Shown here one piece after another: positions 6,274 through 12,862 of a stretch of 12,862 bases of DNA (its first letter is position 1; every line of letters starts with the position of its first letter). The stretch lies in the NCBI GenBank assembly GCA_031265595.1, contig JAISCM010000062.1, positions 1 to 12,862 of the forward strand. The letters run 5' to 3'. The notes below the pieces were generated by a model that saw only the letters and a list, made by a program, of their open reading frames with translations, had not been told where the DNA came from and made no database searches. Position numbers and translations under genes: made by a program. The stretch comes from Tannerellaceae bacterium. GTDB taxonomy: Bacteria; Bacteroidota; Bacteroidia; Bacteroidales; Tannerellaceae.

Positions 6274-6978
6274 ATGCTACGTTCAAAACAGTTTTTTCTT
6301 ATCGTATGTTTCGTATTCCTCATCGCTCCGCTTTATGCACAAGATTTGATTGCAATCGATAGTATCTATTTGGAGAACAGGAATTACCCCCGTATCAGGC
6401 TGGCAGTAACTGGCGGCTGGAGCGACCGGATAGGACATCTGCCCGAAAATGTCTCTCCCCTCATAAACGACTATTTACAGGAACTGAAATCGGGATTTCA
6501 TTATGAAGCCGGCCTGTCGTATTATTTTAGCGAACATCTGGGCGCCGGATTCAAATACAATGAATATGTGTCGAGCAATTCAGACGACGGCTCAATGGGA
6601 TATGGAAAGCTGAGCGACCGTATCCGCATCAATTATATCGGGCCTGTTTTCAGTACAAGGTTTCTTAACCGGACAAAAAAGAATTGCTTATTGATGGATG
6701 TTGGGATAGGCTATCTGGGATACCACGACAAAGCGCTTTTTGCCTCAGAAAAGCTCACGTTGACAGGCAGCACAGCCGGATTCTACTGGAGCATCGGCTA
6801 CGACATAGGTATCTCCCGAAACCTGGCGCTGGGCTTTCAAGTATCGTTAATAAGCGGCCTGATGTCTGAATACAAAAGCTCAAACGGAATATATACGAAC
6901 GTTATAAAGCTCGATAAAGATTCACGCGAGAGCTTAACTCATATAGACTTATCCATCGGATTGCGGTTCAGTAAATAA
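6274..6978 (+). CDS. Secreted, probable outer-membrane beta-barrel protein of unknown function
   Basis: The 234-residue protein begins with a clear signal peptide: MLRSK, a hydrophobic run of about 14 residues (FFLIVCFVFLIAPL), then YAQ with likely cleavage after Gln. The ATG at 6274 is preferred because an in-frame start at 6127 would bury this signal sequence behind 49 unlikely residues and would lie upstream of the predicted promoter. The mature part has alternating polar and hydrophobic stretches rich in Gly and aromatic residues (YEAGLSYYFSEHLGAGFKY, RINYIGPVFSTRF, LLMDVGIGYLGYHD, FYWSIGYDIGIS, LALGFQVSLISGL). It ends IDLSIGLRFSK, with a final strand carrying a near-terminal Phe. This pattern fits a small outer-membrane barrel of about eight strands. 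No specific family is recognised, and transport or catalytic roles cannot be stated. A nuclease-like gene follows after 28 bp on the same strand. Confidence 0.78.
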   Translation: MLRSKQFFLIVCFVFLIAPLYAQDLIAIDSIYLENRNYPRIRLAVTGGWSDRIGHLPENVSPLINDYLQELKSGFHYEAGLSYYFSEHLGAGFKYNEYVSSNSDDGSMGYGKLSDRIRINYIGPVFSTRFLNRTKKNCLLMDVGIGYLGYHDKALFASEKLTLTGSTAGFYWSIGYDIGISRNLALGFQVSLISGLMSEYKSSNGIYTNVIKLDKDSRESLTHIDLSIGLRFSK

Positions 6979-7006
6979 TAGTCATGCACTGCCCATACCC
7001 CAAAAA

Positions 7007-7531
7007 GTGAATCCGATTAATATAATAGTACAACTGGAAATAATAAAAGAAGCCATACTAAAATACAATTCGTATGGTAGTGAATGGGAAAAAGCCTACT
7101 TCGACGAGTATAGCGGTGGGTATAACGTGTATCATAAAGGGCATAAGTTTTCATCAACCGGTGGTGGTGGTGAAGCTGAAAAGATTGTCGGTAAAATACT
7201 TGCTAAATACAATGGGAAACAAGTTGAATTTTTACCGGAAGGATGGAAAAAACAACCGGATATTAAATTTGACGGTAAAACATGGGACATCAAATATATT
7301 AACCATGCTAATGAAGAAACAATAAGAGGCGCAATAAGAGATGCACGAAAAGCAGATAATGTAATATGTTATTTCACAAACGAAAATAAATCCATTTTAC
7401 TAAACAATGCAATAGAACGGGAAATAGGCCGGTTTTTAAAAGGGCAAACAAGCAAAGTACCGGATATTTACACAATAGATAAAAATGGACTTTTAAAATT
7501 ACTTTGGGAAAAACAAAAAGGGGCTGAATAA
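7007..7531 (+). CDS. Putative PD-(D/E)XK nuclease resembling the CdiA C-terminal toxin domain
   Basis: The 174-residue product has no signal peptide or membrane segment. The core GEAEKIVGKILAKYNG (55-70), VEFLPEG (73-79), PDIKFDGKTWDIKY (84-97) and the run to RKADNVICYF (114-123) resemble toxin nuclease domains found at the C-terminus of CDI and other polymorphic toxins. Candidate active-site residues are Glu56, Asp85, and Asp94 with Lys96 (PD-x8-DxK), the PD-(D/E)XK arrangement. Such domains often cleave tRNA; that is family knowledge, not shown here. The frame has no ATG: the only usual start is GTG at 7007, after a stop at 6944-6946. Together with visible A+T enrichment, this suggests a transferred or detached toxin module rather than a native full-length gene. 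No immunity gene follows; only 202 bp remain before the converging rhamnosidase gene. It may ride on the upstream beta-barrel transcript. Confidence 0.62.
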   Translation: MNPINIIVQLEIIKEAILKYNSYGSEWEKAYFDEYSGGYNVYHKGHKFSSTGGGGEAEKIVGKILAKYNGKQVEFLPEGWKKQPDIKFDGKTWDIKYINHANEETIRGAIRDARKADNVICYFTNENKSILLNNAIEREIGRFLKGQTSKVPDIYTIDKNGLLKLLWEKQKGAE

Positions 7532-7540
7532 ATCGCCCCC
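7509..7540 (-). terminator. Rho-independent terminator of the iorAB-thioredoxin-rhamnosidase unit
   Basis: On the minus strand, GGGGC (7539-7535) pairs with GCCCC (7524-7520), extended by GA/TC around one bulge, with a 5-nt loop. It is followed directly by TTTTTGTTTTT (7519-7509), a classical hairpin plus U-tract. It lies about 195 nt after the rhamnosidase stop and overlaps the last codons of the converging nuclease-like gene. On the plus strand the same hairpin is followed only by TCTT, so it would terminate weakly in that direction. Confidence 0.7.
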
Positions 7541-7708
7541 TCTTATGTTGCGTATTTGCGCTTCTCGCCGCCCCCCCGCCGGACTGGTGGAGAAAAGTAG
7601 GAGATTGCTCTCCCTTAAACTTATCCCCTTGGTGCAGAAATTAACTCCCGCACTTCAAAAGTACTACTATTTTTCCAAACTAACAAAAAATATTCGTTGA
7701 AAATTCAC
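7541..7708. other. Convergent intergenic spacer with no recognised gene
   Basis: This lies between the two converging units. It holds a run of seven C at 7571-7577 within a GC-rich patch and a small hairpin (GGAGA 7600-7604, TCTCC 7609-7613, loop TTGC). No coding sequence, tRNA or immunity-type gene is visible here. Confidence 0.5.
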
Positions 7709-7728
7709 GAAAGCCCCGGATAAAGGGC
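7709..7728 (-). terminator. Possible proximal terminator after the rhamnosidase gene
   Basis: On the minus strand, GCCC (7728-7725) can pair with GGGC (7716-7713) across an 8-nt loop, followed by TTTC. It begins six bases after the stop codon. The stem is short and the U-run poor, so this is weaker than the hairpin at 7509-7540 and may only assist it. Confidence 0.3.
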
Positions 7729-7733
7729 CATGC

Positions 7734-10157
7734 TTATTCATTCACTATTATCTGTTGTTCGCCTTCTGTCAGAGGGTATTCTTTTCCTTTCCAGATAAAA
7801 ACGCCGCTTGTTCCGGGGGGTAGCGTAAGGTCTGCTGTCGGGTTTCCTTTTTTGTCTACTATGTACTTTGCCGATATTGTCCCCGATGGGTGAGGCATCG
7901 TGCCGGAGACATCCTTCAGTTCGCCTAACGAGGGGGCTATCTTTATTTTATTGAAACCGGGGGCGTAGCTGTCTATTCCTAAGATAATACGGTAGAATTC
8001 GATATTAGGGCTTGCCCCCCAGGCGTGGCAATCGGAACGGGAAGGCTCCGGCATTTCGGCCCAGGTGGTAAGTCCTAATGCCATCTGGTCTCGCCAAATC
8101 TGGAGATTGTCCAATAATAAATCACCCAGACCGGCTTTACGTAACGCCTGGTGAAGGTAATAACGAAAATAAATCGTAGCCTGGCTCAACTCTTTATCAG
8201 CCAGCGTACGTACCATCACCTCGGCGGCTTCCTCGCCTTCTACAATACCGGCCAAAACGGCTAAAGCGTTTACATGCTGGGAATAGTTGCGATGATCGTG
8301 CGTATCGGCAAACAGCTTTCTCGTAGTATCCCAGTATTTGGTACGGATGGTAGCGCGTATGTCCGAAGCTATTTTCTTATAATGGGAAGCCATCGCAGGT
8401 ATACCGAACGACGCTTCCATCTCGGCCGCAGCGTCTAAAGCGAGGATATACAGCAAATCCTGAAAAGAAGAATTACCCTCTTTTTCACGAATGGGTTCGC
8501 CGGAAGGGAAGCCTGCCGACCAGTCGGCAAAAAACCAATGAGGAACAAACCCCAGACTAAAATCCGGTTTCAGCCATTGTTCGTACCATGCCAGGACGCC
8601 CCGGTGGGCCGGAAGCAATGTTTTCAGATACGTTTCCTCTCCTCTATACATCCAATAGTCGTACCCCATACAAACCCACCAAAGCGAAAAGGAAGAAATA
8701 AACTGATGCAGGCCCGAAGGATAGCGGCTCATCGTTATACCGTCGGCTACAATGGATTGCCGTCCTTGCTCAATGGCATTTCTTACCATATAAGGATCGC
8801 GGGTATTGTACATGCTGATCATGGCTTGTATACGCGTATCTCCGAAGTATTGGAGTTGCTCATAATAGGGACAATCCATATAGGTTTCATTCGCGCAAAG
8901 CCTGGCGGTAAGCCAACCTATATCCAGCATTTTGCTAAGCTCCGGATGTCCGGGGGCTGTAAAGGTATATTCATTTTCAAAAGGATAAGCAGAGAAAACG
9001 CCGTATAGGTCATCTATTATCAGTGGTTCGGACGCCGTAGTAACCCGCATGTCTATATATCGCCAGGTACGCCACCAGAGCGGGGTGAAGCTCCGGTCTT
9101 CTTCGCCATCTGCTATTACTTTGTCTTCATAGCCGATAAACTTTTTCCCGTCTATTATATCCCGGTGTCCTTTTACGTGCAGGGAGTATGATTTAGTGGT
9201 AGGCGCTATCTTTTCTTCATAAAGCGCTTCGGCATATCCGATCGTGATCTCGGCGGCTTTTCCTTTACTATATAACAAGGTAAAATAGCCGGTGGTCAGT
9301 TGCTCGTTATCCAATAATAACCGGACACTGGCATTGGCAGGAATTGTTATTTTAGAAGAGCGTTTCGGAAAATCATCCGGGCAGCTAACGCCCTCGGCCA
9401 GGCGGACACTGGCCAGCCGTTCGGTCTCCATCGCCATAGGAGGTATGGGAGTTGGCGCCAGCAAACGCCCCGGATAGTCGCGAGCGCCTTTGGTGGCCCC
9501 GTCTATACCCATCCGTGCTTTTACCCATGCAGAGTCGTCATATTCCGGCAATTCCCATCCCCAGGGATAGGCAGCCGAATCCAGCAATTCACCCGGCCCT
9601 ACTACGAAATAGCCCAAAACCGCCCCCTTTTCCCAGGAGCTGTATCCCTTGTTTTTCGTGCAAAGCCAGGTAGTATCTGTATTTACCACTCCCTCGGCGT
9701 CTGTATTTCCCTGTAAGATGAAGCCGGTCTGATTAAAACTGATTTGCGCTACCGGTTTCTTCTCGGCATAATTCCATACAACGGCCGCTAAGGTGTTTTT
9801 CCCTTCTTTCAACCAGGGAGAGAGGTCTACCGTTTCAAAATTCCAATTATAAATATCACAACGGGCAGGCCCCAAAGACACAAAGGTTCCGTTTATATAT
9901 AATTTATACCGGTTATCGGCCGATACGTGAATAATAAACGTTTCGGGCGCTTTTTCCAACTCAAATGATTTACGGAAATGATATACCCCGAAAACGTTCG
10001 CCGGTTCGCCGGGTAATGCTATCCAACGGGCTCCCCAACGCCCTTCAAAAAGACCCGGATTGATCTCTGATTGATGATATCCTTCCAAGCGTATCTGGGA
10101 AGAAACGGATAGGGTGCAAAATAATAAAGCAAATAAGGTTAGTAGATGTGTTTTCAT
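7734..10157 (-). CDS. Secreted alpha-L-rhamnosidase, glycoside hydrolase family 78 type
   Basis: The 807-residue product starts with a signal peptide (MKTHLLTLFALLFCTLSVSSQ), so it is probably periplasmic or surface-exposed. The N-terminal half carries beta-sandwich modules typical of GH78 (RWGARWIALPGE, ADNRYKLYINGTFVSLGPARCD, VDLSPWLKEGKNTLAAVVWNY). The second half is an alpha/alpha six-barrel. The acidic cluster MDCPYYEQLQYFGDTR gives Asp428, Glu433 and Asp440, equivalent to the D...E...GD catalytic-acid region of characterised rhamnosidases. TTWAEMPEPSRSDCHAWGASP supplies Glu701, the likely second acidic residue, and a C-terminal beta domain follows. The enzyme should release terminal alpha-L-rhamnose from plant or bacterial glycans; the exact linkage is unknown. 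The ATG at 10157 is chosen because it exposes the signal peptide and begins 11 bp after the thioredoxin gene; a start at 10193 would overlap that gene. No SusC/SusD pair is nearby, unusual for a polysaccharide-utilisation enzyme. Confidence 0.9.
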   Translation of the reverse strand: MKTHLLTLFALLFCTLSVSSQIRLEGYHQSEINPGLFEGRWGARWIALPGEPANVFGVYHFRKSFELEKAPETFIIHVSADNRYKLYINGTFVSLGPARCDIYNWNFETVDLSPWLKEGKNTLAAVVWNYAEKKPVAQISFNQTGFILQGNTDAEGVVNTDTTWLCTKNKGYSSWEKGAVLGYFVVGPGELLDSAAYPWGWELPEYDDSAWVKARMGIDGATKGARDYPGRLLAPTPIPPMAMETERLASVRLAEGVSCPDDFPKRSSKITIPANASVRLLLDNEQLTTGYFTLLYSKGKAAEITIGYAEALYEEKIAPTTKSYSLHVKGHRDIIDGKKFIGYEDKVIADGEEDRSFTPLWWRTWRYIDMRVTTASEPLIIDDLYGVFSAYPFENEYTFTAPGHPELSKMLDIGWLTARLCANETYMDCPYYEQLQYFGDTRIQAMISMYNTRDPYMVRNAIEQGRQSIVADGITMSRYPSGLHQFISSFSLWWVCMGYDYWMYRGEETYLKTLLPAHRGVLAWYEQWLKPDFSLGFVPHWFFADWSAGFPSGEPIREKEGNSSFQDLLYILALDAAAEMEASFGIPAMASHYKKIASDIRATIRTKYWDTTRKLFADTHDHRNYSQHVNALAVLAGIVEGEEAAEVMVRTLADKELSQATIYFRYYLHQALRKAGLGDLLLDNLQIWRDQMALGLTTWAEMPEPSRSDCHAWGASPNIEFYRIILGIDSYAPGFNKIKIAPSLGELKDVSGTMPHPSGTISAKYIVDKKGNPTADLTLPPGTSGVFIWKGKEYPLTEGEQQIIVNE

Positions 10158-10168
10158 GGGAGTAGTTA

Positions 10169-10675
10169 TTATTTCAAGGCTTTTTCGATACAATCCATTA
10201 AGCCGGTAAATTCATTTTCGTTGAATCCCGTACCCGTCAGGATGACTTTCCCATCCTTCCCTATCAGGTATACCCTTGGGATGAGGCTTTTGGCAAACTT
10301 CCCGTAAACAGCGCGGTCTTTATCCGGATATAAAGGGAAGTCGAATCCTTTCTTTTCATTATACGCAGCCAGCTCGGCGTCGGAATGTTCGCGCCCTACA
10401 ACCAGCATCTTAAAGCCGGCATTGTCTTTATACTTCGGCCAAAGCGTTTCCTGAATGGCTGCTAACTCTTTCTGGCATGGAGGGCACCAGGTGGCAAAAA
10501 AAGTAAGTAAAACCACCTTTCCCTGCAAAGAAGATGACGCAAACTCAGCGCCATTATCCGATACGATGGTAAAAGCAGGCATCACATCACCCACTTTTAC
10601 GATATCACTCTCTTCCTGTGCCGCACACAGAAAGGCTAAACAAAGAAATAAACCTGCAAATACGATTCTTTTCAT
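10169..10675 (-). CDS. Periplasmic TlpA/ResA-like thioredoxin-fold protein
   Basis: The 168-residue protein has a signal peptide (MKRIVFAGLFLCLAFLCAAQ), then an AhpC/TSA-Redoxin-type thioredoxin fold. VGDVMPAFTIVSDNG (28-42) is the usual entry strand. FFATWCPPCQKEL carries the redox-active Cys64 and Cys67. LIPRVYLIGKDGKV contains the cis-Pro133 expected opposite the disulfide. The WCPPC motif and the charged helix after it fit TlpA-type disulfide reductases that reduce exported protein thiols. It lies 7 bp after iorB and 11 bp before the rhamnosidase gene. It may supply redox help to exported Cys-containing proteins, but a dedicated link to the rhamnosidase is inference. If the signal peptide is not cleaved, the protein could stay anchored in the inner membrane. 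Confidence 0.9.
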   Translation of the reverse strand: MKRIVFAGLFLCLAFLCAAQEESDIVKVGDVMPAFTIVSDNGAEFASSSLQGKVVLLTFFATWCPPCQKELAAIQETLWPKYKDNAGFKMLVVGREHSDAELAAYNEKKGFDFPLYPDKDRAVYGKFAKSLIPRVYLIGKDGKVILTGTGFNENEFTGLMDCIEKALK

Positions 10676-10682
10676 GACTGTT

Positions 10683-11264
10683 TTATTGTAAATGTTGTGC
10701 TACTTCATAACCGGCTTTTAAAGCCTTTACATTCATGTTCACAATATCTTCACCTTTCCGCCCGAAGATACGGCGAACACCCTCTTCTATTTTTGCATAA
10801 GCTATTCCGAGGAAGGGAGTAGCAGCGCCAAGCATCACAATATTGGCCGCACGTACAGACCCAGCCTCTTTGGCAATAGCTTCTACATCCAGAACTACCT
10901 TCTGCGGAAGTTTCTCCAACGCTGCATTCACCTCTTCTATCGCCGGATAATTCGGAATATTGATAAAGGGGCGGGAGTTTGTCACCACCCAACCTTCTTT
11001 CTTCAGGTAAGGAAGATACCGGAGGCTTTCCATCGGTTCGAGAGAGATGATCAAATCGGCCTGTCCTTTGGGGATCAAATCAGAAGAAATGGGTTTATCG
11101 GACAAGCGAAGGTTGGATTGTACATCCCCTCCCCGTTGGCTCATGCCGTGAACTTCCGCCTGTTTCATATACAGGCCTTCACTTAATGCCGCTTCGCCTA
11201 TTACGGCAGCAATAGAAAGGATACCTTGTCCGCCGACGCCTGATAATATAACATCTGTTTTCAT
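10683..11264 (-). CDS. iorB: Indolepyruvate:ferredoxin oxidoreductase, beta subunit
   Basis: IorB is the smaller, gamma-domain-type subunit (pyruvate ferredoxin/flavodoxin oxidoreductase family) of the complex that oxidatively decarboxylates aryl pyruvates, chiefly indolepyruvate and phenylpyruvate, to aryl-acetyl-CoA with reduction of ferredoxin. The 193-residue length is normal. The N-terminal glycine-rich loop ILSGVGGQGILS (6-17) and KQAEVHGMSQRGGDVQSNLR (34-53) are the family's signature segments, and ANIVMLGAA lies towards the C-terminus. The ATG overlaps the iorA stop by four bases (ATGA at 11264-11261), a translational-coupling arrangement that fits a 1:1 complex. The thioredoxin gene starts 7 bp after its stop. 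The reaction can run in reverse for aromatic amino acid synthesis in anaerobes; direction here cannot be read from sequence. Confidence 0.95.
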   Translation of the reverse strand: MKTDVILSGVGGQGILSIAAVIGEAALSEGLYMKQAEVHGMSQRGGDVQSNLRLSDKPISSDLIPKGQADLIISLEPMESLRYLPYLKKEGWVVTNSRPFINIPNYPAIEEVNAALEKLPQKVVLDVEAIAKEAGSVRAANIVMLGAATPFLGIAYAKIEEGVRRIFGRKGEDIVNMNVKALKAGYEVAQHLQ

Positions 11265-12859
11265 TTTTTAGTTGCTTTTTTCTTTTTGGTTAATGTTTGA
11301 ACACACTCACGGCGAGGGATTAAAACAGATACCCCTTTATATTCAATCTCTTCGCGGATAACTTGTTTCATCTCTTCATAATTCTTCTTTAGGGGTACCA
11401 TTACGCGGATATGTTCCGGTTCTACTCCGATCCCTTCACAGATAGCCTCCAGCCGTCCGGTGCCTGCCGAATCCTGCCCGCCGGTCATCGCCGTCGTTTC
11501 ATTATCGGAAATAATAATCGTAATCGCTGTTTTCTCATTTACGCAATCCAACAGGCCGGTCATGCCCGAATGGGTAAAAGTAGAATCGCCTATTACGCAG
11601 ACAGAAGGAAATAATCCCGCATCTGCCGCTCCTTTTGCCATCGTAATAGAAGCTCCCATATCGATACAGGAATCTATCGCGCGAAAAGGCGGCAAGGCTC
11701 CCAGTGTGTAACAGCCAATATCGCTGAACACTTTCGCATTTGCATAGTCTTTCACTACTTCATTCAATGCATCATATACATCACGGTGCCCACATCCGTT
11801 GCAAAGAGCCGGCGGCCGCTGTTCTACCACTTCCGGGATAGCGTAATAGCCGGCGATCTCTTTCCCCAAGGCCTTCCCTACGGTATCCGGCGTAAGCTCG
11901 CCGTCTCGCTGTAAAGTACCATCAAGGCGGCCATGTACCATGATCCCTCTCCCCAGAAAGCCTTTCAATTGTTCTTCTACGATAGGGAAACCTTCTTCCA
12001 ATACAAGAATTTCCTTACATTCGTCCACCAATTTCTCAAGCTGTTTCCGGGGTAAGGGATACTGGCTTATCTTTAATACGGGATGTGCAAAGCCATCCGG
12101 ATAATTCTCTGATAAATAATTGAAAGCAATCCCAGTTGCAATAATACCCAACTCCTTATCAGGGGCATCGTAATAGGTATTATATTTCGATGTTTCGGAT
12201 TCTTTTGTGAAAACAGATTGAGCCTCCAGCAGTACTTTAAAACGCTGGCGGGCTAAAGCCGGCAATAAGACAAACCGCTGGCGCCCATCTTCCGGGAAAC
12301 GCATCGGATTCTGTTCTTTCACCGGACGGCGAACAACCCCTGAACGGGAATGTGCCATACGCGTAGTGATACGTAATAAGATGGGATAACCTAATTTCTC
12401 GGAGAGTTCAAACCCATCATACACCATGTCGTAAGCCTCCTGCTGATTAGAAGGTTCAAACATGGGGATCATGGCAAAATTACCATACACGCGGTTATCC
12501 TGTTCATTCTGGGAAGAATGCATAGACGGGTCGTCGGCCGTTATAATGATCATACCGCCATAAATACCACTCATGGCGGCGTTCATAAAACAATCGGCCG
12601 CTACATTCAGGCCCACATGCTTCATACAGCAAAGCGTACGCTTCCCGGCATAACTCATACCCAAAGCCGTCTCCATAGCCGTCTTCTCATTCGTACTCCA
12701 CCGGCTATGGATACCTCTCTCCTTCGCTATGGGCGACGACTGAATGTATTCGGTAATTTCGGTAGAGGGAGTTCCCGGATAGGCATAAACTCCCGACAAC
12801 CCTGCATCAATCGCTGCTTGTGCTATCGCTTCATCTCCTAAAAATAAGTTTCTTTCCAT
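11261..12859 (-). CDS. iorA: Indolepyruvate:ferredoxin oxidoreductase, alpha subunit (thiamine-diphosphate subunit)
   Basis: IorA is the large catalytic subunit, cytoplasmic, partnered by IorB. The 532-residue protein is complete here, with its ATG three bases inside the right edge. The N-terminal pyrimidine-binding domain shows GVYAYPGTPSTEITE (23-37), STNEKTAMETALGMSYAG (55-72) and the MKHVGLNVAAD region (79-89). A middle domain runs to about 340. The C-terminal thiamine-diphosphate domain opens with ALCNGCGHRD (351-360) and carries VIGDSTFTHSGMTGL (422-436) and SDNETTAMTGGQ (451-462), the GDS...N diphosphate-Mg motif. The protein stops just after SVLIPRRECVQ with a Lys-rich tail. The C-terminal two-cluster [4Fe-4S] ferredoxin domain of longer (about 600-residue) homologues is absent: no CxxCxxCxxxC run is present. 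Electron transfer would then need an external ferredoxin. Its promoter lies outside the window. Confidence 0.95.
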   Translation of the reverse strand: MERNLFLGDEAIAQAAIDAGLSGVYAYPGTPSTEITEYIQSSPIAKERGIHSRWSTNEKTAMETALGMSYAGKRTLCCMKHVGLNVAADCFMNAAMSGIYGGMIIITADDPSMHSSQNEQDNRVYGNFAMIPMFEPSNQQEAYDMVYDGFELSEKLGYPILLRITTRMAHSRSGVVRRPVKEQNPMRFPEDGRQRFVLLPALARQRFKVLLEAQSVFTKESETSKYNTYYDAPDKELGIIATGIAFNYLSENYPDGFAHPVLKISQYPLPRKQLEKLVDECKEILVLEEGFPIVEEQLKGFLGRGIMVHGRLDGTLQRDGELTPDTVGKALGKEIAGYYAIPEVVEQRPPALCNGCGHRDVYDALNEVVKDYANAKVFSDIGCYTLGALPPFRAIDSCIDMGASITMAKGAADAGLFPSVCVIGDSTFTHSGMTGLLDCVNEKTAITIIISDNETTAMTGGQDSAGTGRLEAICEGIGVEPEHIRVMVPLKKNYEEMKQVIREEIEYKGVSVLIPRRECVQTLTKKKKATKK

Positions 12860-12862
12860 TTA

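Noticed and set aside
6084..6323. Minus-strand reading frame of 79 codons
   Set aside because: It runs antisense over the leader and signal-peptide region of the beta-barrel gene, shows no recognisable domain or composition of a real protein, and has no promoter.
7561..7595. GC-rich patch with C7 run as a possible hairpin or terminator
   Set aside because: Only a 5-bp outer stem (TTCTC/GAGAA) with a large mismatched loop forms, and no U-tract follows.
10158..10193. N-terminal extension of the rhamnosidase gene
   Set aside because: It would overlap the thioredoxin gene and put 12 residues before an otherwise standard signal peptide.

Overview
The window looks like chromosomal DNA from a Bacteroidota member, most likely a Bacteroidales gut-type species related to Bacteroides or Parabacteroides. 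Three things suggest this. There is a Nudix-type XylR regulator followed by xylB, xylA and a xylose symporter, an arrangement known from Bacteroides. Upstream regions carry TAnnTTTG (-7) promoter boxes, and good Shine-Dalgarno sequences are absent. The proteins themselves also look like Bacteroidales proteins. The species cannot be fixed from this sequence.

Layout, left to right. (1) 1-509, minus: the N-terminal 169 codons of panB (pantothenate/CoA synthesis), cut by the window edge, with its own promoter. (2) 597-5659, minus: a xylose operon transcribed xylR-xylB-xylA-xylE. It covers sensing (XylR), uptake by proton symport (XylE), isomerisation to xylulose (XylA) and phosphorylation to xylulose 5-phosphate (XylB). 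A 10-bp-stem hairpin separates xylA from xylE. (3) 5660-6273: a 614-bp divergent intergenic region. It holds the xylR promoter, a direct repeat, two small palindromes, and a 118-bp nested dyad of four palindromic 18-mers at an exact 22-bp period, closed by perfect 25-bp inverted arms. No known family explains this element, and it is the best candidate here for something undescribed. (4) 6274-7531, plus: a secreted, probably outer-membrane beta-barrel protein, then an A+T-rich gene with a GTG start. The second gene looks like a detached toxin-type PD-(D/E)XK nuclease domain of the CdiA C-terminal kind, with no immunity gene beside it. (5) 7734-12859, minus: a tight four-gene cluster of iorA, iorB (indolepyruvate:ferredoxin oxidoreductase), a periplasmic TlpA-type thioredoxin and a secreted GH78-type alpha-L-rhamnosidase. 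It ends in one or two intrinsic terminators, facing the plus-strand genes.

The xylose genes form a complete pathway. The iorAB-thioredoxin-rhamnosidase cluster is compact enough to be one transcript, but its functions do not form an obvious pathway. No tRNA, rRNA, CRISPR array, insertion sequence or complete phage module was seen.
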